The notes under the pieces were generated by a model. That model was given only the letters and a program-made list of their open reading frames with translations, did no database searches and had not been told where the DNA came from. From contig CM082590.2 in assembly GCA_040954595.2 (NCBI GenBank), forward strand, positions 4,774,001 through 4,838,000: a DNA stretch of 64,000 nt. Direction: 5' to 3'. Shown piece after piece: positions 33,501-42,700 of this stretch (the stretch's first letter is position 1; the number at the start of each line of letters is the position of its first letter). This DNA comes from Balanoglossus misakiensis (lineage: Eukaryota > Hemichordata). The position numbers and the translations under genes are program-made.

Positions 33501-36500
33501 TAACACTAGTTTCGTGATTGACATCCCGAATGTCGTCAACACTACAAAATATAAGTACAGACAACAGTGTCACCTTTTTGGCCGTTTGGGCTATTGGTGA
33601 GTGAGCATGTAAAGCCACTTACATCATTCTTAGCATTGACGTCAGCTCCATGGTCGATCAACACTTGTGCCGCTTCCAGTTTATTGTTGTAGGCCGCTAC
33701 ATGCAATGCTGTGGATTCATCCTGAAATTGACAAATTCATTTGAATTAAAATAAACACAAGGTATGTTCCAGTGTTGGACTTGTAAGGTGACATGGCTAT
33801 AATTTCACTGCAATCGATTTGTAACTGTAAGTGTTGACTTATATTATGAGTTAAATGTGTGTAGCATCTATAGTTGTTTCAGACCAAAACACTCTATTGT
33901 TTCAGAGAACATTTATAATGTGTCCTATAGACTTTTCTAACAAGTGTAACACTATAAAATTCTAATATAATGTAGCGCACTATACATGTTTATGCACACT
34001 CATAGGTGCAACAGGTCTTAATATTATTTCATAAATTACATTGATATGTTCAAATTTTCAATCACACCAAGTACTCTAACAGATAAACATGGCGGACGTG
34101 AAACACCCGACACACACAATCCCCTGTTTCTCTGTTGATGTAAGTTAATATTTAGGTATAGCCTGCTATGAACCCGACGTTGGTACGTTCAGTACATCAA
34201 TGTTATAATTATTGAATGTTGCTAGGAAACATCAAAAAAAGAATTGTCTAAACCAATCTGGACATTTCTCTTAAATTTGTCTTTTTTAAAAAGCGTTTGT
34301 AGTATCCATTGAATGGAACTGAAATCACATATGTCTGGTTCACTGAATTTATGTGACAATCTGATTAAAATCAGATGTAGAGTTAGGCGTTGTCTTTACC
34401 TATGGTGATCATTTTGGCTGTTCTGTTCTCTGTCTTGGCGGTTCTCGGGTGGATGGTCCCTATCTGAACAGAAAAGCCAAGAATCAGCAATAGTAAAGAC
34501 ACCGCCTAACTCTACATCCGATATAACCAGATAGTTTTGTGACAATCTGAGACGATCCCTAAGCTTACAATGGCACATAATTCATGGGGCACATGTAATC
34601 ACTAGCTTCCTCCACAAATAAATATATCGTCCAAATGGCAACTCTCCAGCCTGCAATGACACAGATTCCACATATTCATCGGGTGTCCGCAAATGAAACA
34701 TTTCAGCCTGGCCTTGTCACGACTCTGATATTCTCCCTGTATTCCCCATAGACAAGCACTATGTCCTTACTCTGGCATTGTTCTATGTCCATCGAGATAC
34801 AGTAACACGTTCATCTCCACACATGTGTGTTTACTCAATCAAGTAATTTCTTCAGCTAAGATATCCATCGAAGAGCCAGAGGAAATAAATATTACAATCA
34901 ATCAACAGCTGACCAACCTCAAAGATTCAAATCACGCCTGAAGAATACACTTGTAATACAAACACCACAGACTAAATAAATCCGCACTTTTCGTTTATAA
35001 GGGCAACCAATGGCACTCTTTTCCATGACCATATTCACCTGAATTTCAGTCGACTTACGACGCGGGATTTTTAATCTCTATGTTGTGTCGCTTTTGTGTT
35101 TTTAATTTTATTGTAAACACTTTCATTTATTATGACATTTGCATCCATCTAGACTTGTCAACAACCGCGCCACAGACTGTTACTGGTCACAATATACTGT
35201 ACAGATACTTGGACATATTATCCAACACTATGTTCTTATTCGTTTCAGTTTCAAATTTTCTTTCTAACCTCAAATTGCTATAAGAGAAACAAAGGAGGAA
35301 ACAAGCTTCATTTTCTCACACAATTTTGCTATTTTAAATGCATTAAGCTGGTATATCAAACACAGGAAAGGCTTTGCGTTCATCAATAAAGTCAAGGTCA
35401 AGACGTTTGCCGCTTCAGATTCGTTACCTGTGTGACTGGGTTGTACGTGTGAAATGTTGAGTGAGGCAGTGTAAATACTTACAACAAGCGAGTATTTACC
35501 CTTTGCATTGACATCGTACCCATCTGCTATCAACGACCGAATCCTTGCAACATCACCATCCCTAGCGGCATTAAAGAGATCCTATAACATTCAGTGAAAC
35601 ATACAATTGTTATTTTTTAATTATTCCTTTAAAAATAAAATTCTTCAGAATTTTAACTGATCTTCGATAATGAATAAACAAAATCACAAACACCAAGATA
35701 TCATACCTAAACTGTTACATCACATTGTATAAACTTTGTGCATCGATGATATGTTAATGTATTCTAATTACACATAAACGTATACGGCTTACACCAAAAT
35801 ATAGATACATGTACTGGAAAATGCCCGGATGAGCCCATGGACTCATGATAAGGCAACAGTCTCAAGAGAACGGTGAAGAAATGCAATGAAAGTATCACCA
35901 TGAATGTTTGTCCAAACTGTGTGGGCAAGTTATTGTGTAGCTGTAGTAGTGTGTGGGTCGCGTGACAGCTTTGTATACCTTGTCGCTGATGTGCTTCCCA
36001 AGAAGCATTTTTGACTGTTTGATAGGGCTTGCATAATTTCCATAAAAGAAATGTGAACAAGGTTATGGTCAATTGACTGTCCAACTACTCTATTGTTACA
36101 GTCTACAGATTTGGGATGTCGTCATGTTGGTCAGAACATGGAATCAACAACCGACGGTCAGCAATGAACGTCACAGCACGGCTGTCACTACACGGCCAAC
36201 GGATAACACTTGTTTCCGTTGTGATCAGCCATAATGCCACGGTCTATGTAGACTAGTTCCTTTCTATCGGTTAGAATGTCTCGCTTTTATAGTAGTTAAC
36301 CGTACGCGCTTAGGGACTGGTCAGTTTCTTCGGCCGGGGGTGGATTCTATTTTGTGGATATCCCCTCCTTCATTGACCATACAAAAGTGGGTGAAACCCC
36401 GCCATCCCCCCCCCCATCACCCAATTCCAAAACAGGGTGACCTCTCCCATGAATACACCGCCCCACCCAAGGCAAAGAAACTGACCAGTCCCTTATTTCG

Positions 36501-38070
36501 AGATTTTGTTAATTCATACACGCGCACAACATCCCTTCATGGAAAAATGTGAATTTTTCTGAGTTTTGATCGCGAATAATAAAACATGGTGCAGACACTG
36601 CTGAAAGGAAACCATTCCATCGGTGAAATTCTGATCACAAAATACTGGAATTCCAACAAAAGGAAAACAATGAACGACATTTCAGGATAACGACAACCGG
36701 CCCATAATGCAATACTGAGCACAAAATGTCTGACTTGTAAATTTGAACAGATGAAGAACTTGCTGGTGTATAACCCCCCCCCCCCCCCCTCGTCTTGTAC
36801 ATGAAGGCAGAAGACAATAAACTGCATTTAAATGTGCTAGTACCTCAATAATTTTGTTTGCAGACAGCTGTTTATTAGAAATAAAAGAACCGATTCATGT
36901 TGTACCTTAATCTTACGCGGAATTGGGATTAAAGCGTTCATTAGCAAACTCTTCACTATGGTATATTAGTGTCACGAGTTTTGGAACAAACATTCTGTGA
37001 TGAAATTATTATTTCTGGTCAGTAAATATCACAACTTTATATTTACACACGCACCGATTTAATTGCATTTCTTTTGGGATTACAACAAATATTGTGTTCT
37101 TGGAGAGAGAGTCAGTGTAAAAACGTCGTGGGGATAAATATTCATTTCTTTTTGTTCTTCCAAACTTAAGTGAGGGGTTTGGGTTAAATGAAAATAGTTG
37201 CATTTGACATGCCTCACGTCATGCATTATTTTCGTGATTTTACTATCAAAGTTCGATTGGTATATTATTAAAAGCCTACTCGTGGGTATGCACACATGTA
37301 TCATCCACCTGTCGTGTCATCTGTCGGCAAAGGATACGGAGAAGATTGAGTCAGCTCATGGGGAATTCATAATTATCCACGACCCCTTATGACCAACACC
37401 ATGCCTGCGTCACCTTGAATGAACTCATTTCGGGTCAAAGGTTATCATCATTTGATATGGCGTCAATCTGACTGCCCCATATATAGACACATTGCTAGAC
37501 ATGGTTACAAAGTAGGCCTAATACACAGACATGGATTTCAATGGGTGTTTTATCTAAAGCTAGAACTCGCTCATAAAATTGTGTTTACTTGGGACTTGCT
37601 CAACCGGTAAAATTATTTTTGAAAAATATCGTTCAATGGAGACTTGGACTTGTGAATGGAAAACATTGTGATTAGTGTGACTTTTTTGTCAACTGGGTAA
37701 TTGTTTATTTATGAATGCACTATCTAGCAATACACACAAACACTAGAAGTTTCTATATTTTCCGTGTGTAGGGCAAGCTGACCCGTTGAAAAATAAAAAC
37801 ACCTATTAGGCGCCGACTAGCGCCACAAGTCTTAACGTAACCGTCATATGTTTTGTGACCAAAATGTCTGGTTAAATTTACGTGCATGGGGTTGAAGGGA
37901 GAAATTTTGAACAACAGTCCTCAGTTCACAAAACAAACAAAATATAAACCACTCATAAAAACAGTCGTCGTACGCGTCACTGCCAGACATCGTTGCATTT
38001 GGTGTGAAATGTCGGTTGTTACAGTTAACAGTTCACTTACCCATGGATCCTTATCTTCTTCGGAAGCCAT
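20351..38070 (-). CDS. Ankyrin-Roc-COR-Death domain protein, 10 coding exons (DAPK1-like without kinase)
   Basis: Ten exons joined by GT-AG introns give an uninterrupted 842-codon frame. Order: start 38070 (ACCATGG context, in-frame stop upstream at 38162-38164), residues 1-10; ankyrin repeats at residues 11-43, 44-76, 77-109 and a partial one at 110-128; Roc GTPase domain with P-loop GFGGVGKT (156-163), switch motif DFAGQ (217-221) and SRAD (306-309) in the place of NKxD; COR domain from about 370; and a Death-like domain at about 735-825 (YKALADMLG, VISEWSKRSADG). ROCO proteins bind GTP through Roc and dimerise through COR; Death domains mediate signalling contacts. The C-terminal architecture matches death-associated protein kinase 1, but no kinase exon was found, so this is a ROCO/Death adaptor by homology. 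Cytoplasmic location is inferred: no signal peptide or membrane segment. Confidence 0.9.
21717..21985. repeat. (ATGT)n microsatellite, about 270 bp
   Basis: Long run of the tetranucleotide TATG/ATGT with a few interruptions (gaatgtag near 21805, 21874 and 21888; acgtacgt near 21904). It lies in the intron between the last two exons. The many Tyr-Ile-His-Thr or Met-Tyr-Val-Cys frames across it are repeat artefacts. Confidence 0.98.
22177..22362 (-). CDS. Exon: COR domain, N-terminal part
   Basis: 186 bp, phase 0/0. Reads KKEKIPRLCAEIVDKKRIWR to FLRIATSYLDSIGE, a basic helical stretch. Acceptor AG at 22363-22364, donor GT at 22175-22176. Confidence 0.9.
22910..23058 (-). CDS. Exon: Roc to COR linker
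   Basis: 149 bp, enters in phase 1 and leaves in phase 0. Completes an Ala codon, then KWVVEKVRKELKKKF and VLVNCHESQSEAMG. The NCHESQS motif corresponds to the G5 region of Roc. Acceptor AG at 23059-23060, donor GT at 22908-22909. Confidence 0.9.
23459..23606 (-). CDS. Exon: Roc GTPase G4 region
   Basis: 148 bp, phase 0 in, phase 1 out. Reads TNLWAQFFKGMISS and PTVILIASRADMLDE. The base-recognition motif is SRAD rather than NKxD, a common Roc variation. Acceptor AG at 23607-23608, donor GT at 23457-23458. Confidence 0.92.
23886..24179 (-). CDS. Exon: Roc GTPase switch region
   Basis: 294 bp, phase 0/0. Contains EKPPPPDKTEYTPTPGIDV, where the switch-I threonine is expected, and YIVMDFAGQCEYYVTHNIFL with the DxxGQ G3 motif. 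Acceptor AG at 24180-24181, donor GT at 23884-23885. Confidence 0.93.
24265..24546. mobile_element. TTAA MITE copy 2, right end truncated
   Basis: Left end TTAA-agggacaaagtctctctc at 24265. Internal palindrome ccaaaatgaataaatggt / accatttattcattttgg at about 24420-24462. The right terminal repeat is missing after about 24546. Lies in the intron between the two Roc exons. Confidence 0.85.
24726..24854 (-). CDS. Exon: Roc GTPase P-loop
   Basis: 129 bp, phase 0/0. Reads AEQRKIEFSVLMREPG, then VHVCGFGGVGKTTLVKSL with the Walker A motif. Acceptor AG at 24855-24856, donor GT at 24724-24725. Confidence 0.93.
25005..25356. mobile_element. TTAA MITE copy 3, complete (352 bp with TTAA at both ends)
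   Basis: TTAA-AGGGACAAA at 25005 and TTTGTCCCT-TTAA ending at 25356 give terminal inverted repeats and an intact TTAA target duplication, as in piggyBac-like insertions. Internal features match the other three copies. No coding capacity. Lies in the intron before the P-loop exon. Confidence 0.9.
25801..25857 (-). CDS. Exon: partial last ankyrin repeat
   Basis: 57 bp, 19 codons, phase 0/0, reading VGKTPMDYADDRRVKSLLK, the first half of an ankyrin repeat that caps the stack. Acceptor AG at 25858-25859, donor GT at 25799-25800. Confidence 0.88.
26515..27370. repeat. 0.85-kb direct repeat, copy 1 (copy 2 at about 29095-29960)
   Basis: The two copies share long stretches in order: acacaacccaac, ctcggcatgaa, tgaccgtatgtacatgta, attacctacacagtcat, ttcgacaac, cacagcaacacgtg, cgccctttacggtaacaa and catcgaccgacc. 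Differences include small deletions. They lie in introns on either side of the ankyrin exon 28013-28111. No protein is encoded. Confidence 0.85.
27371..28012 (-). other. Intron, no feature seen
   Basis: AT-rich DNA upstream of the donor of exon 28013-28111, without recognised repeats or exons. Confidence 0.4.
28013..28111 (-). CDS. Exon: third ankyrin repeat
   Basis: 99 bp, phase 0/0, reading YGWAPLHHAARYGRGGVV then KLLLQSNASIDVKDK. Acceptor AG at 28112-28113, strong donor GTAAGT next to 28013. Confidence 0.92.
28590..29040 (+). other. GC-rich island in an intron with a 41-codon plus-strand ORF
   Basis: CpG-rich compared with the surrounding intron. An ATG in good context (aagATGG) at 28896 opens MADLRQKAMQKRSRNIMQGV and stops at 29021. 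The minus strand also has a long frame over the island (28503-29018), which follows from base composition. Unrecognised; it may be a transposon end or a retrocopy fragment. Confidence 0.25.
29095..29960. repeat. 0.85-kb direct repeat, copy 2
   Basis: Partner of 26515-27370, same orientation, roughly 85% alike by eye. Starts near caaacatacgacacaaccc and ends near gtgggtcacactata. Confidence 0.85.
30246..30277. repeat. 32-bp direct repeat bounding a 2.6-kb segment, left copy
   Basis: gtctttcgaacagttttatt through cctacag at 30246-30277 recurs at 32868-32899 with one mismatch. The left copy is followed by GTACGT, a good plus-strand splice donor sequence. Confidence 0.85.
30314..30653. mobile_element. 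TTAA MITE copy 4, left end truncated
   Basis: Begins inside the left terminal repeat (atctctctctcgctgccc) and ends cgagagagactttgtccct-TTAA at 30653. Internal palindrome and ccatccggtttgtag / ctacaagtgggatgg pair as in the other copies. Confidence 0.85.
30654..31295. other. Intron sequence, no gene seen
   Basis: No supported exon or repeat between the MITE and the iteron element. Confidence 0.4.
31296..32562. mobile_element. 1.27-kb inverted-repeat DNA transposon with 23-bp subterminal iterons
   Basis: Ends are gggtgtctcaaaacacattg and its inverse, flanked by ATAC on both sides (31292-31295, 32563-32566), a likely 4-bp target duplication. Inside each end is a conserved block (gcgacaagaaagtgctagtc, atgctatctgcgacc) and then 23-bp iterons of gtgctagtggtcgcagaat plus caaa or gcaa: about three on the left (31358-31430) and five on the right (starts 32393, 32416, 32439, 32462, 32485). 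The interior, about 0.95 kb, has no recognisable transposase; a 91-codon frame at 32147-32422 is unrecognised. Non-autonomous element of unknown class. Confidence 0.85.
32585..32842. mobile_element. 258-bp MITE with about 40-bp inverted ends
   Basis: ggtcattcacctagaaactt at 32585 pairs with the reverse complement of the right end at 32842 (ggtcattcacttagaaacgt), and the similarity continues through gcgcatac. It lies only 22 bp from the iteron element. No target duplication was certain. Confidence 0.8.
32868..32899. repeat. 32-bp direct repeat bounding a 2.6-kb segment, right copy
   Basis: Right partner of 30246-30277. It is followed by aactgtgctgag; an unrecognised 70-codon frame lies downstream at 32911-33123, and aataaa occurs near 33293. 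Confidence 0.85.
33623..33721 (-). CDS. Exon: second ankyrin repeat
   Basis: 99 bp, phase 0/0, reading DESTALHVAAYNNKLEAA then QVLIDHGADVNAKND. Acceptor AG at 33722-33723, donor GTAAGT with GT at 33621-33622. The most canonical repeat of the gene. Confidence 0.94.
34330..34535. mobile_element. Palindromic MITE-like element in an intron
   Basis: agatgtagagttaggcg at 34373 pairs with cgcctaactctacatc ending at 34518, and internal arms continue (tgtctttac / gtaaagaca, ttggctgttctgtt / aacagaaaagccaa). Shorter outer matches extend it to about 34330-34535. Non-coding. Confidence 0.75.
34536..35482 (-). other. Intron, no feature seen
   Basis: No exon or clear repeat between the palindromic element and the first ankyrin exon. 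Confidence 0.4.
35483..35581 (-). CDS. Exon: first ankyrin repeat
   Basis: 99 bp, phase 0/0, reading DLFNAARDGDVARIRSLI then ADGYDVNAKGKYSLV. I chose the downstream donor GTAAGT (GT at 35481-35482) over a nearer GT at 35498-35499, because only the former keeps the frame and the 33-codon length. Acceptor AG at 35582-35583. Confidence 0.9.
35851..36135. repeat. 285-bp dispersed repeat, copy 1 (copy 2 at 39423-39709)
   Basis: aggcaacagtctcaagagaa through gggatgtcgtcatgttgg is nearly identical in the two places, in the same orientation, with only a few differences. It is not coding; its age must be low. It may be a SINE-like or transposon fragment. Confidence 0.9.
36311..36494. mobile_element. 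184-bp MITE with inverted ends
   Basis: tagggactggtcagtttctt at 36311 pairs with gaaactgaccagtccctta ending at 36494. The interior is C-rich with a cytosine run near 36400-36412. Flanking TA/TTA could be the target site. Confidence 0.85.
36495..38040 (-). other. First intron of the Ank-Roc-COR-Death gene
   Basis: Contains a C run at 36776-36790 and, at about 37398-37605, a diverged copy of one block of the large array at 39899-63258 (cctgcgtcaccttgaatgaa, acaaagta, gtgttttatct). No exon is supported. Confidence 0.5.
37398..37605. repeat. Diverged copy of the array's 'D' block inside intron 1
   Basis: Matches the sequence around 42350-42560 (gccatacctgcatcacctt, tcgggtca, tttatagacacac, ggtgttttatct, aagctaga) with perhaps a quarter of bases changed. 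It shows that the array family is older than the array. Confidence 0.75.
38041..38070 (-). CDS. First coding exon (start codon)
   Basis: ATG at 38070-38068 in the context gttaccATGG, a strong initiation context, gives MASEEDKDPW, then GTAAGT donor with GT at 38039-38040. The same frame is open back to 38161, where an in-frame TAG precedes it, and has no earlier ATG, so 38070 is the start. The exon includes 5' UTR of unknown length. Confidence 0.8.
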
Positions 38071-38311
38071 GGTAACGTCATTCACATTGTGTTGGAATAC
38101 TTCAAGAATCTGGATCAGTCGCACTGCTTTAGAGTTGAACAAGTCAGCTTCGTAAATGTTCTATAATGGCGTCGTGGTCAGGTGATGTTGGCAAACAGTT
38201 GGTGAAAACCCCGATAAATAAGGAAGTACACTACAAAGGAAAATAATGACAAGAGTTGGTTCAAAGTTCATAACGCCATAAAAGTGTGGCATATACACTT
38301 CAATACTGTGG

Positions 38312-38319
38312 TGACGTCA
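38312..38319. promoter_or_regulatory. Consensus CRE (TGACGTCA) upstream of the gene
   Basis: TGACGTCA about 240 bp upstream of the start codon of the minus-strand gene, in a plausible promoter region. Binding by CREB/ATF factors is known for this motif; use here is inferred. Confidence 0.4.
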
Positions 38320-38588
38320 CAGCAGAACTCCTAGATTTCTGTTTAAATCACTAAACTAGTTGGCACATTAAACAACGATTTGATTATTTATGTTTTATAA
38401 CAGTACGAGCAGTGGAATGAAGTGGCCTATAATTCCCACTTCACAAGCTTCAGTACAGGACATAGTCTCGCTTTGCAGACTCTTCTCGCTTCACTAGTTC
38501 GCCACTGTCGGTGTGACAATGCGAGGAGCGAAGCCAAAAGTGTCTGGGGAGAACAAAGTCGCATGAGGATTGTGTTGTGTTTACACAA

Positions 38589-38626
38589 CGATCACCTATG
38601 ACACTTTTCTGTGTCATAGGTGATCG
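38589..38626. repeat. Perfect 16-bp-arm hairpin
   Basis: cgatcacctatgacac at 38589-38604 and its exact complement at 38611-38626 with a 6-nt loop (ttttct). No other copy noticed in the window. Confidence 0.85.
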
Positions 38627-39422
38627 CCGTGTTATACAATTCAACCCCCGTGCGACTGTGGGGGAGAATCACTGCATTCCATTGTGATGACGTACACACA
38701 AGACAGGCAATGAATTCAAATATTACAAAGGACCCTTGACCTAGTTGGCTTTCAGTCAATGCGTGTTGTGCCAGACAGTATGTGACTGACCGACAGGCCC
38801 CGTCGAAGTTGACAGCCCAGTGCAGTATAAGATATCGTATACATGTACTGTGCTGTCAACTACAGCAGTGCCTGTAATCATGTGATTGTGAGTGAATATC
38901 ATTTCACGTCTACGACTACTATCAAGGATTTTGTTTCGTTTGTCAGTTTTGGGTGATTTCCTGTTAGTGTTGAGAAATTTAGTACTTCCCGTCTTTGCAA
39001 ATTGGCATTTTTTTCCAATATGTAGCATTATAGCCAAATACTACATTCTTGCCAACTGTGTCTTTAAATTTGGAATTGTTGCATGAGAGATTGAAAATCA
39101 GAGTATATTATATAAACAAGAATCCACTCTCATACAATCAATTTTAAGTGGTCAATGACCTTTAATGTTCTGTACATTAAATAAAAGATAGAATTCATAA
39201 GATATACAATTGGTAAAGCTTTTCTCAAATATAATTCAAGTGACCATCCAAAATAATCTATAAACTCAAAAATCTCTGGTAGAATGAAGCTGAAGCAAGT
39301 GCTGGCAATTAATGATTTATCTCAAACTTATATTTTTAATCATTTCATCGCTTTGGTTTAGCTTAAATTCATTGTCTTCTACAGTAAAATTGGACCTCTA
39401 TAGAAGGAAATGAGGTTGAAAG
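38627..39422. other. Intergenic DNA, no feature seen
   Basis: Sequence between the hairpin and the second 285-bp repeat; no gene recognised. Confidence 0.4.
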
Positions 39423-39709
39423 AGGCAACAGTCTCAAGAGAACGGTGAAGAAATGCAATGAAAGTATCACCACGTGAATGTTTGTCCAAACTGTGTGAGC
39501 AAGTTATTGTGTAGCTGTAGTAGTGTGTGGGTCGCGTGACAGCTTTGTATACCTTGTCGCTGATGTGCTTCCCAAGAAGCATTTTTGACTGTTTGATAGG
39601 GCTTGCATAATTTCCATAAAAGAAATGTGAACAAGGTTATGGTCAATTGACTGTCCAACTACTCTATTGTTATAGTCTACAGATTTGGGATGTCGTCATG
39701 TTGGTCAGA
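39423..39709. repeat. 285-bp dispersed repeat, copy 2
   Basis: Partner of 35851-36135, same orientation. It sits about 190 bp before the large array begins. Confidence 0.9.
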
Positions 39710-42700
39710 CTGGGGTTGAAAGAATTAAGGTAGTCTTGCACCTTGGAAATTAAAATCTTAAATTTAGACCAAAAATGTTGGGTCATGGTGCAAATTTTAA
39801 ATGAGAGAACAAGGCTATACATGTAACCCAAATTTGAAATTCATAGTGGCCACCAATCTCAGTGTAAGCTCTATGGAGAAAGGGTAAAAACCTTGCTTGA
39901 TTTTTTGATATAGCTGTTTAGATAATTTTACCATAGGAAAACTATAGCTTGAGGTGTGCAAAAATGCTGACTGAAAACGTAGGATGGGAACACTTTTTTC
40001 ACTCTTCATGCTTAAATTCAAAATATACAAGAAATATGTGGTTTGACGGGTCGCATACAAAATGTAGAGCGGAATATAAAGTAAGGGTAACTGGAGGAAC
40101 CATAGGCAATATAATCTCTACCACGTTGTTTCATGGGGCACTGGACTGACCCATCAGGAGACTAAACTGGCCAGTTTATTACTTTTTGCCTTTAAAACAC
40201 ATCAATAGTTTTCAAGATTTGAAATTCTGGTACTCATACCTATCAACACTTGTTGATGTGGTCAGTGGGGGAAACATTGTAAATTATGTATTTTGATGGT
40301 TTGCTGTAATCCGGATTACAGCAATTATTAATTAGCAGTCAGAATCTTTCAGCAAAACAAACTCTGGAAAAGAAGTTTGCTGCCAGGGTGGAAAGAAATT
40401 AAATGATCCACCTCTAACTATAAAATTCCGCACAATGGGGGAATTGAAGAGGCTTATCAATCTAGAATTTGTAAATTGAGACATATTTGAAGCCCCATGA
40501 GCTGCCAAATTCCACATTATTTCTCACAATAAAATACTTTAAATATTCTCCCTATATCCCCATTACAATTTGCACCATCAAGGCACACTACTTGCATACC
40601 ACACTAGTTGTGTACTCTTTGCATGGAGGCAGATTAAACAGGCATGGCACCCGTTTAATATATCACTTGTTCAAATTGCAACATCCATCCACAATATGGC
40701 GTTGACAAGATGTTCATTTATACCTACCAGTTTAAGCTCATTTAGATGGACCAATCTAAAGTTGGAAAGTAAAATCATGAAAATAGTGCAAAAAGCGGCA
40801 GCTCTTGAGGATTTAAAGAAGGGCAATTGACACATGACCCGCAACAGACGCACTGATAAGAACATCAGTGTAAGAACCGGGTTGGCAAACATTTTTGGGC
40901 AAACATTGACCAGCTGTCATAAAACTGTCGGTTAATTTTATTGCTCTTATCAATAGAGAACGGCCTTCACCTGCATCTGATTACATGTTGGAGTCAGTGA
41001 GACTCCATGTGTACCAGTGTCTTGTGTGTAATTGCTATCAGCACCGCTCAACTGCATTCATACTTTTTAATTGAAATTTCAACTTTGACTATTGTTCCTA
41101 ATTACCAACATCGATTGAACTGTTGTTCATATCAGCGCGTTCACACTCACTCATGTACTATGTAAAGAAGTGTAAATGACATCCGTGCCTACACAAGAAC
41201 ATAAGTTTGGCCTTCCATTCATGAGGTTTCTGTGACTATTGTTTATTGACATGCTGTCTGTTGAGCTTTGTGTCTTAAAGATTAAATCCTGTTTGTTGTA
41301 TTAGCTTTACGCCAGTAGACTTAGACGGAAACCACTCAACACACTTAATATATAGCACAGGGTGTTTGTTTAGTCGGCAGAAAAACACTCCACCACAATC
41401 AAGTAACACACAAACATTTTTCAACCAGATCGCGATAAAGTCAGGAATTATCGTGAGCTACAGCTGTTTGGCAAAATATTGTCGCAACCATGGCCCCTTT
41501 AGAGCAACAATTTCTGAGTTGGCAAAAGTGGCCGTGGTTTATTTTGCATGTTTTAATTATACTAGTTTAGTATCTAGCCGTATTTTGTCCGCTTTGCTTT
41601 CAAAATTATGTCTAGAGTCATGCATGCTACTACATGCCACTGGCCCAATAAAACCTGGGAATTGTGATGTAACTAGCGTCCCTCTGAAGTCAATCCCAGA
41701 CTGTTTTTCCTAGGATTGGACAAATGATATACATGTGTGTAATTAAGGATGGGTTATTTTTTTATGTCAAATTAGCCCCACCTTCACTATAATCTAACGC
41801 CCAATCACCAGTGTTCAGTTTATATGATTGACTACACGGGAACAGATGCTGGTTACATCACAACTTCTAGACTATTCGAGCGCTGGCGAAATGGAACCAA
41901 TCAGAACGTGCGTCTCATAAATGTATCGACATGTAAATTTTAACCGGTACTTTGCCTTGCCGATTGGTATTATTTTTTTCTACCGCGGATCGCTGTCCTG
42001 CGTGAGTGTTGGGTGATTGGTGGTGATTGGCTGCTCTGTTTCGGCGATGGTGTAAATAACAGTCGAGGATTGAGCGTGTGTAAATCCTTTTGCTCGTGTC
42101 CGCTTATTATCCGGAGACTTCAGTGGAATCGCTCAGGTCTGACTGTCAAAAGGTGACACCGCTCGAAAAAGTATGCAGTAAATCATGACATATTGGGTAG
42201 AATATTGTATTTCAAGGGGTATATTTTTTTAGAAAATTGGGCCAGGACAGGTACAAATTTCAGGCCCAGTCAGACGAAATTGTGTCTACAGCACATTATA
42301 TAGCTATGTCAGCCCAGCTGTCACATATATTGTGAAAGGCTGGCGCCATACCTGCATCACCTTGAAGGAACTCATGTCGGGTCAGAGGTCATCATTCATT
42401 TATATTGCATGACTCCGGTCTGCCATGTTTATAGACACACTGTCAGAATGACTACAAAGTAACACAGGCATGTATTTCAACAGGTGTTTTATCTCAAGCT
42501 AGGACCTGCTGCTCATAAAAAGTTGGTTTACAACAAATCAGCGAAAGAGGTAATACGTGTAACCAGAAAAATTGTAAATAAAATGTCGTCAGAGAGACCT
42601 GGACTTCTCTGTTTTTTTGTCACACGTTGGATAACCGCGCGTGTATTGAAAAAACATTAACTAGGTCGTAAGAAGGATAAACGCCAACTTGAAGTAGGTT

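Noticed and set aside
35498-35499. Alternative donor GT for the first ankyrin exon
   Set aside because: Using it would leave the exon in phase 1 and put a stop at the beginning of the next exon; the GTAAGT donor 17 bp further keeps the frame.
40487-40830. Overlapping 72- and 86-codon ORFs kept in three array units (also 48509-48852 and 54493-54836)
   Set aside because: The length is preserved, but many differences between copies change amino acids and two overlapping frames are equally preserved, so simple recent duplication explains it.
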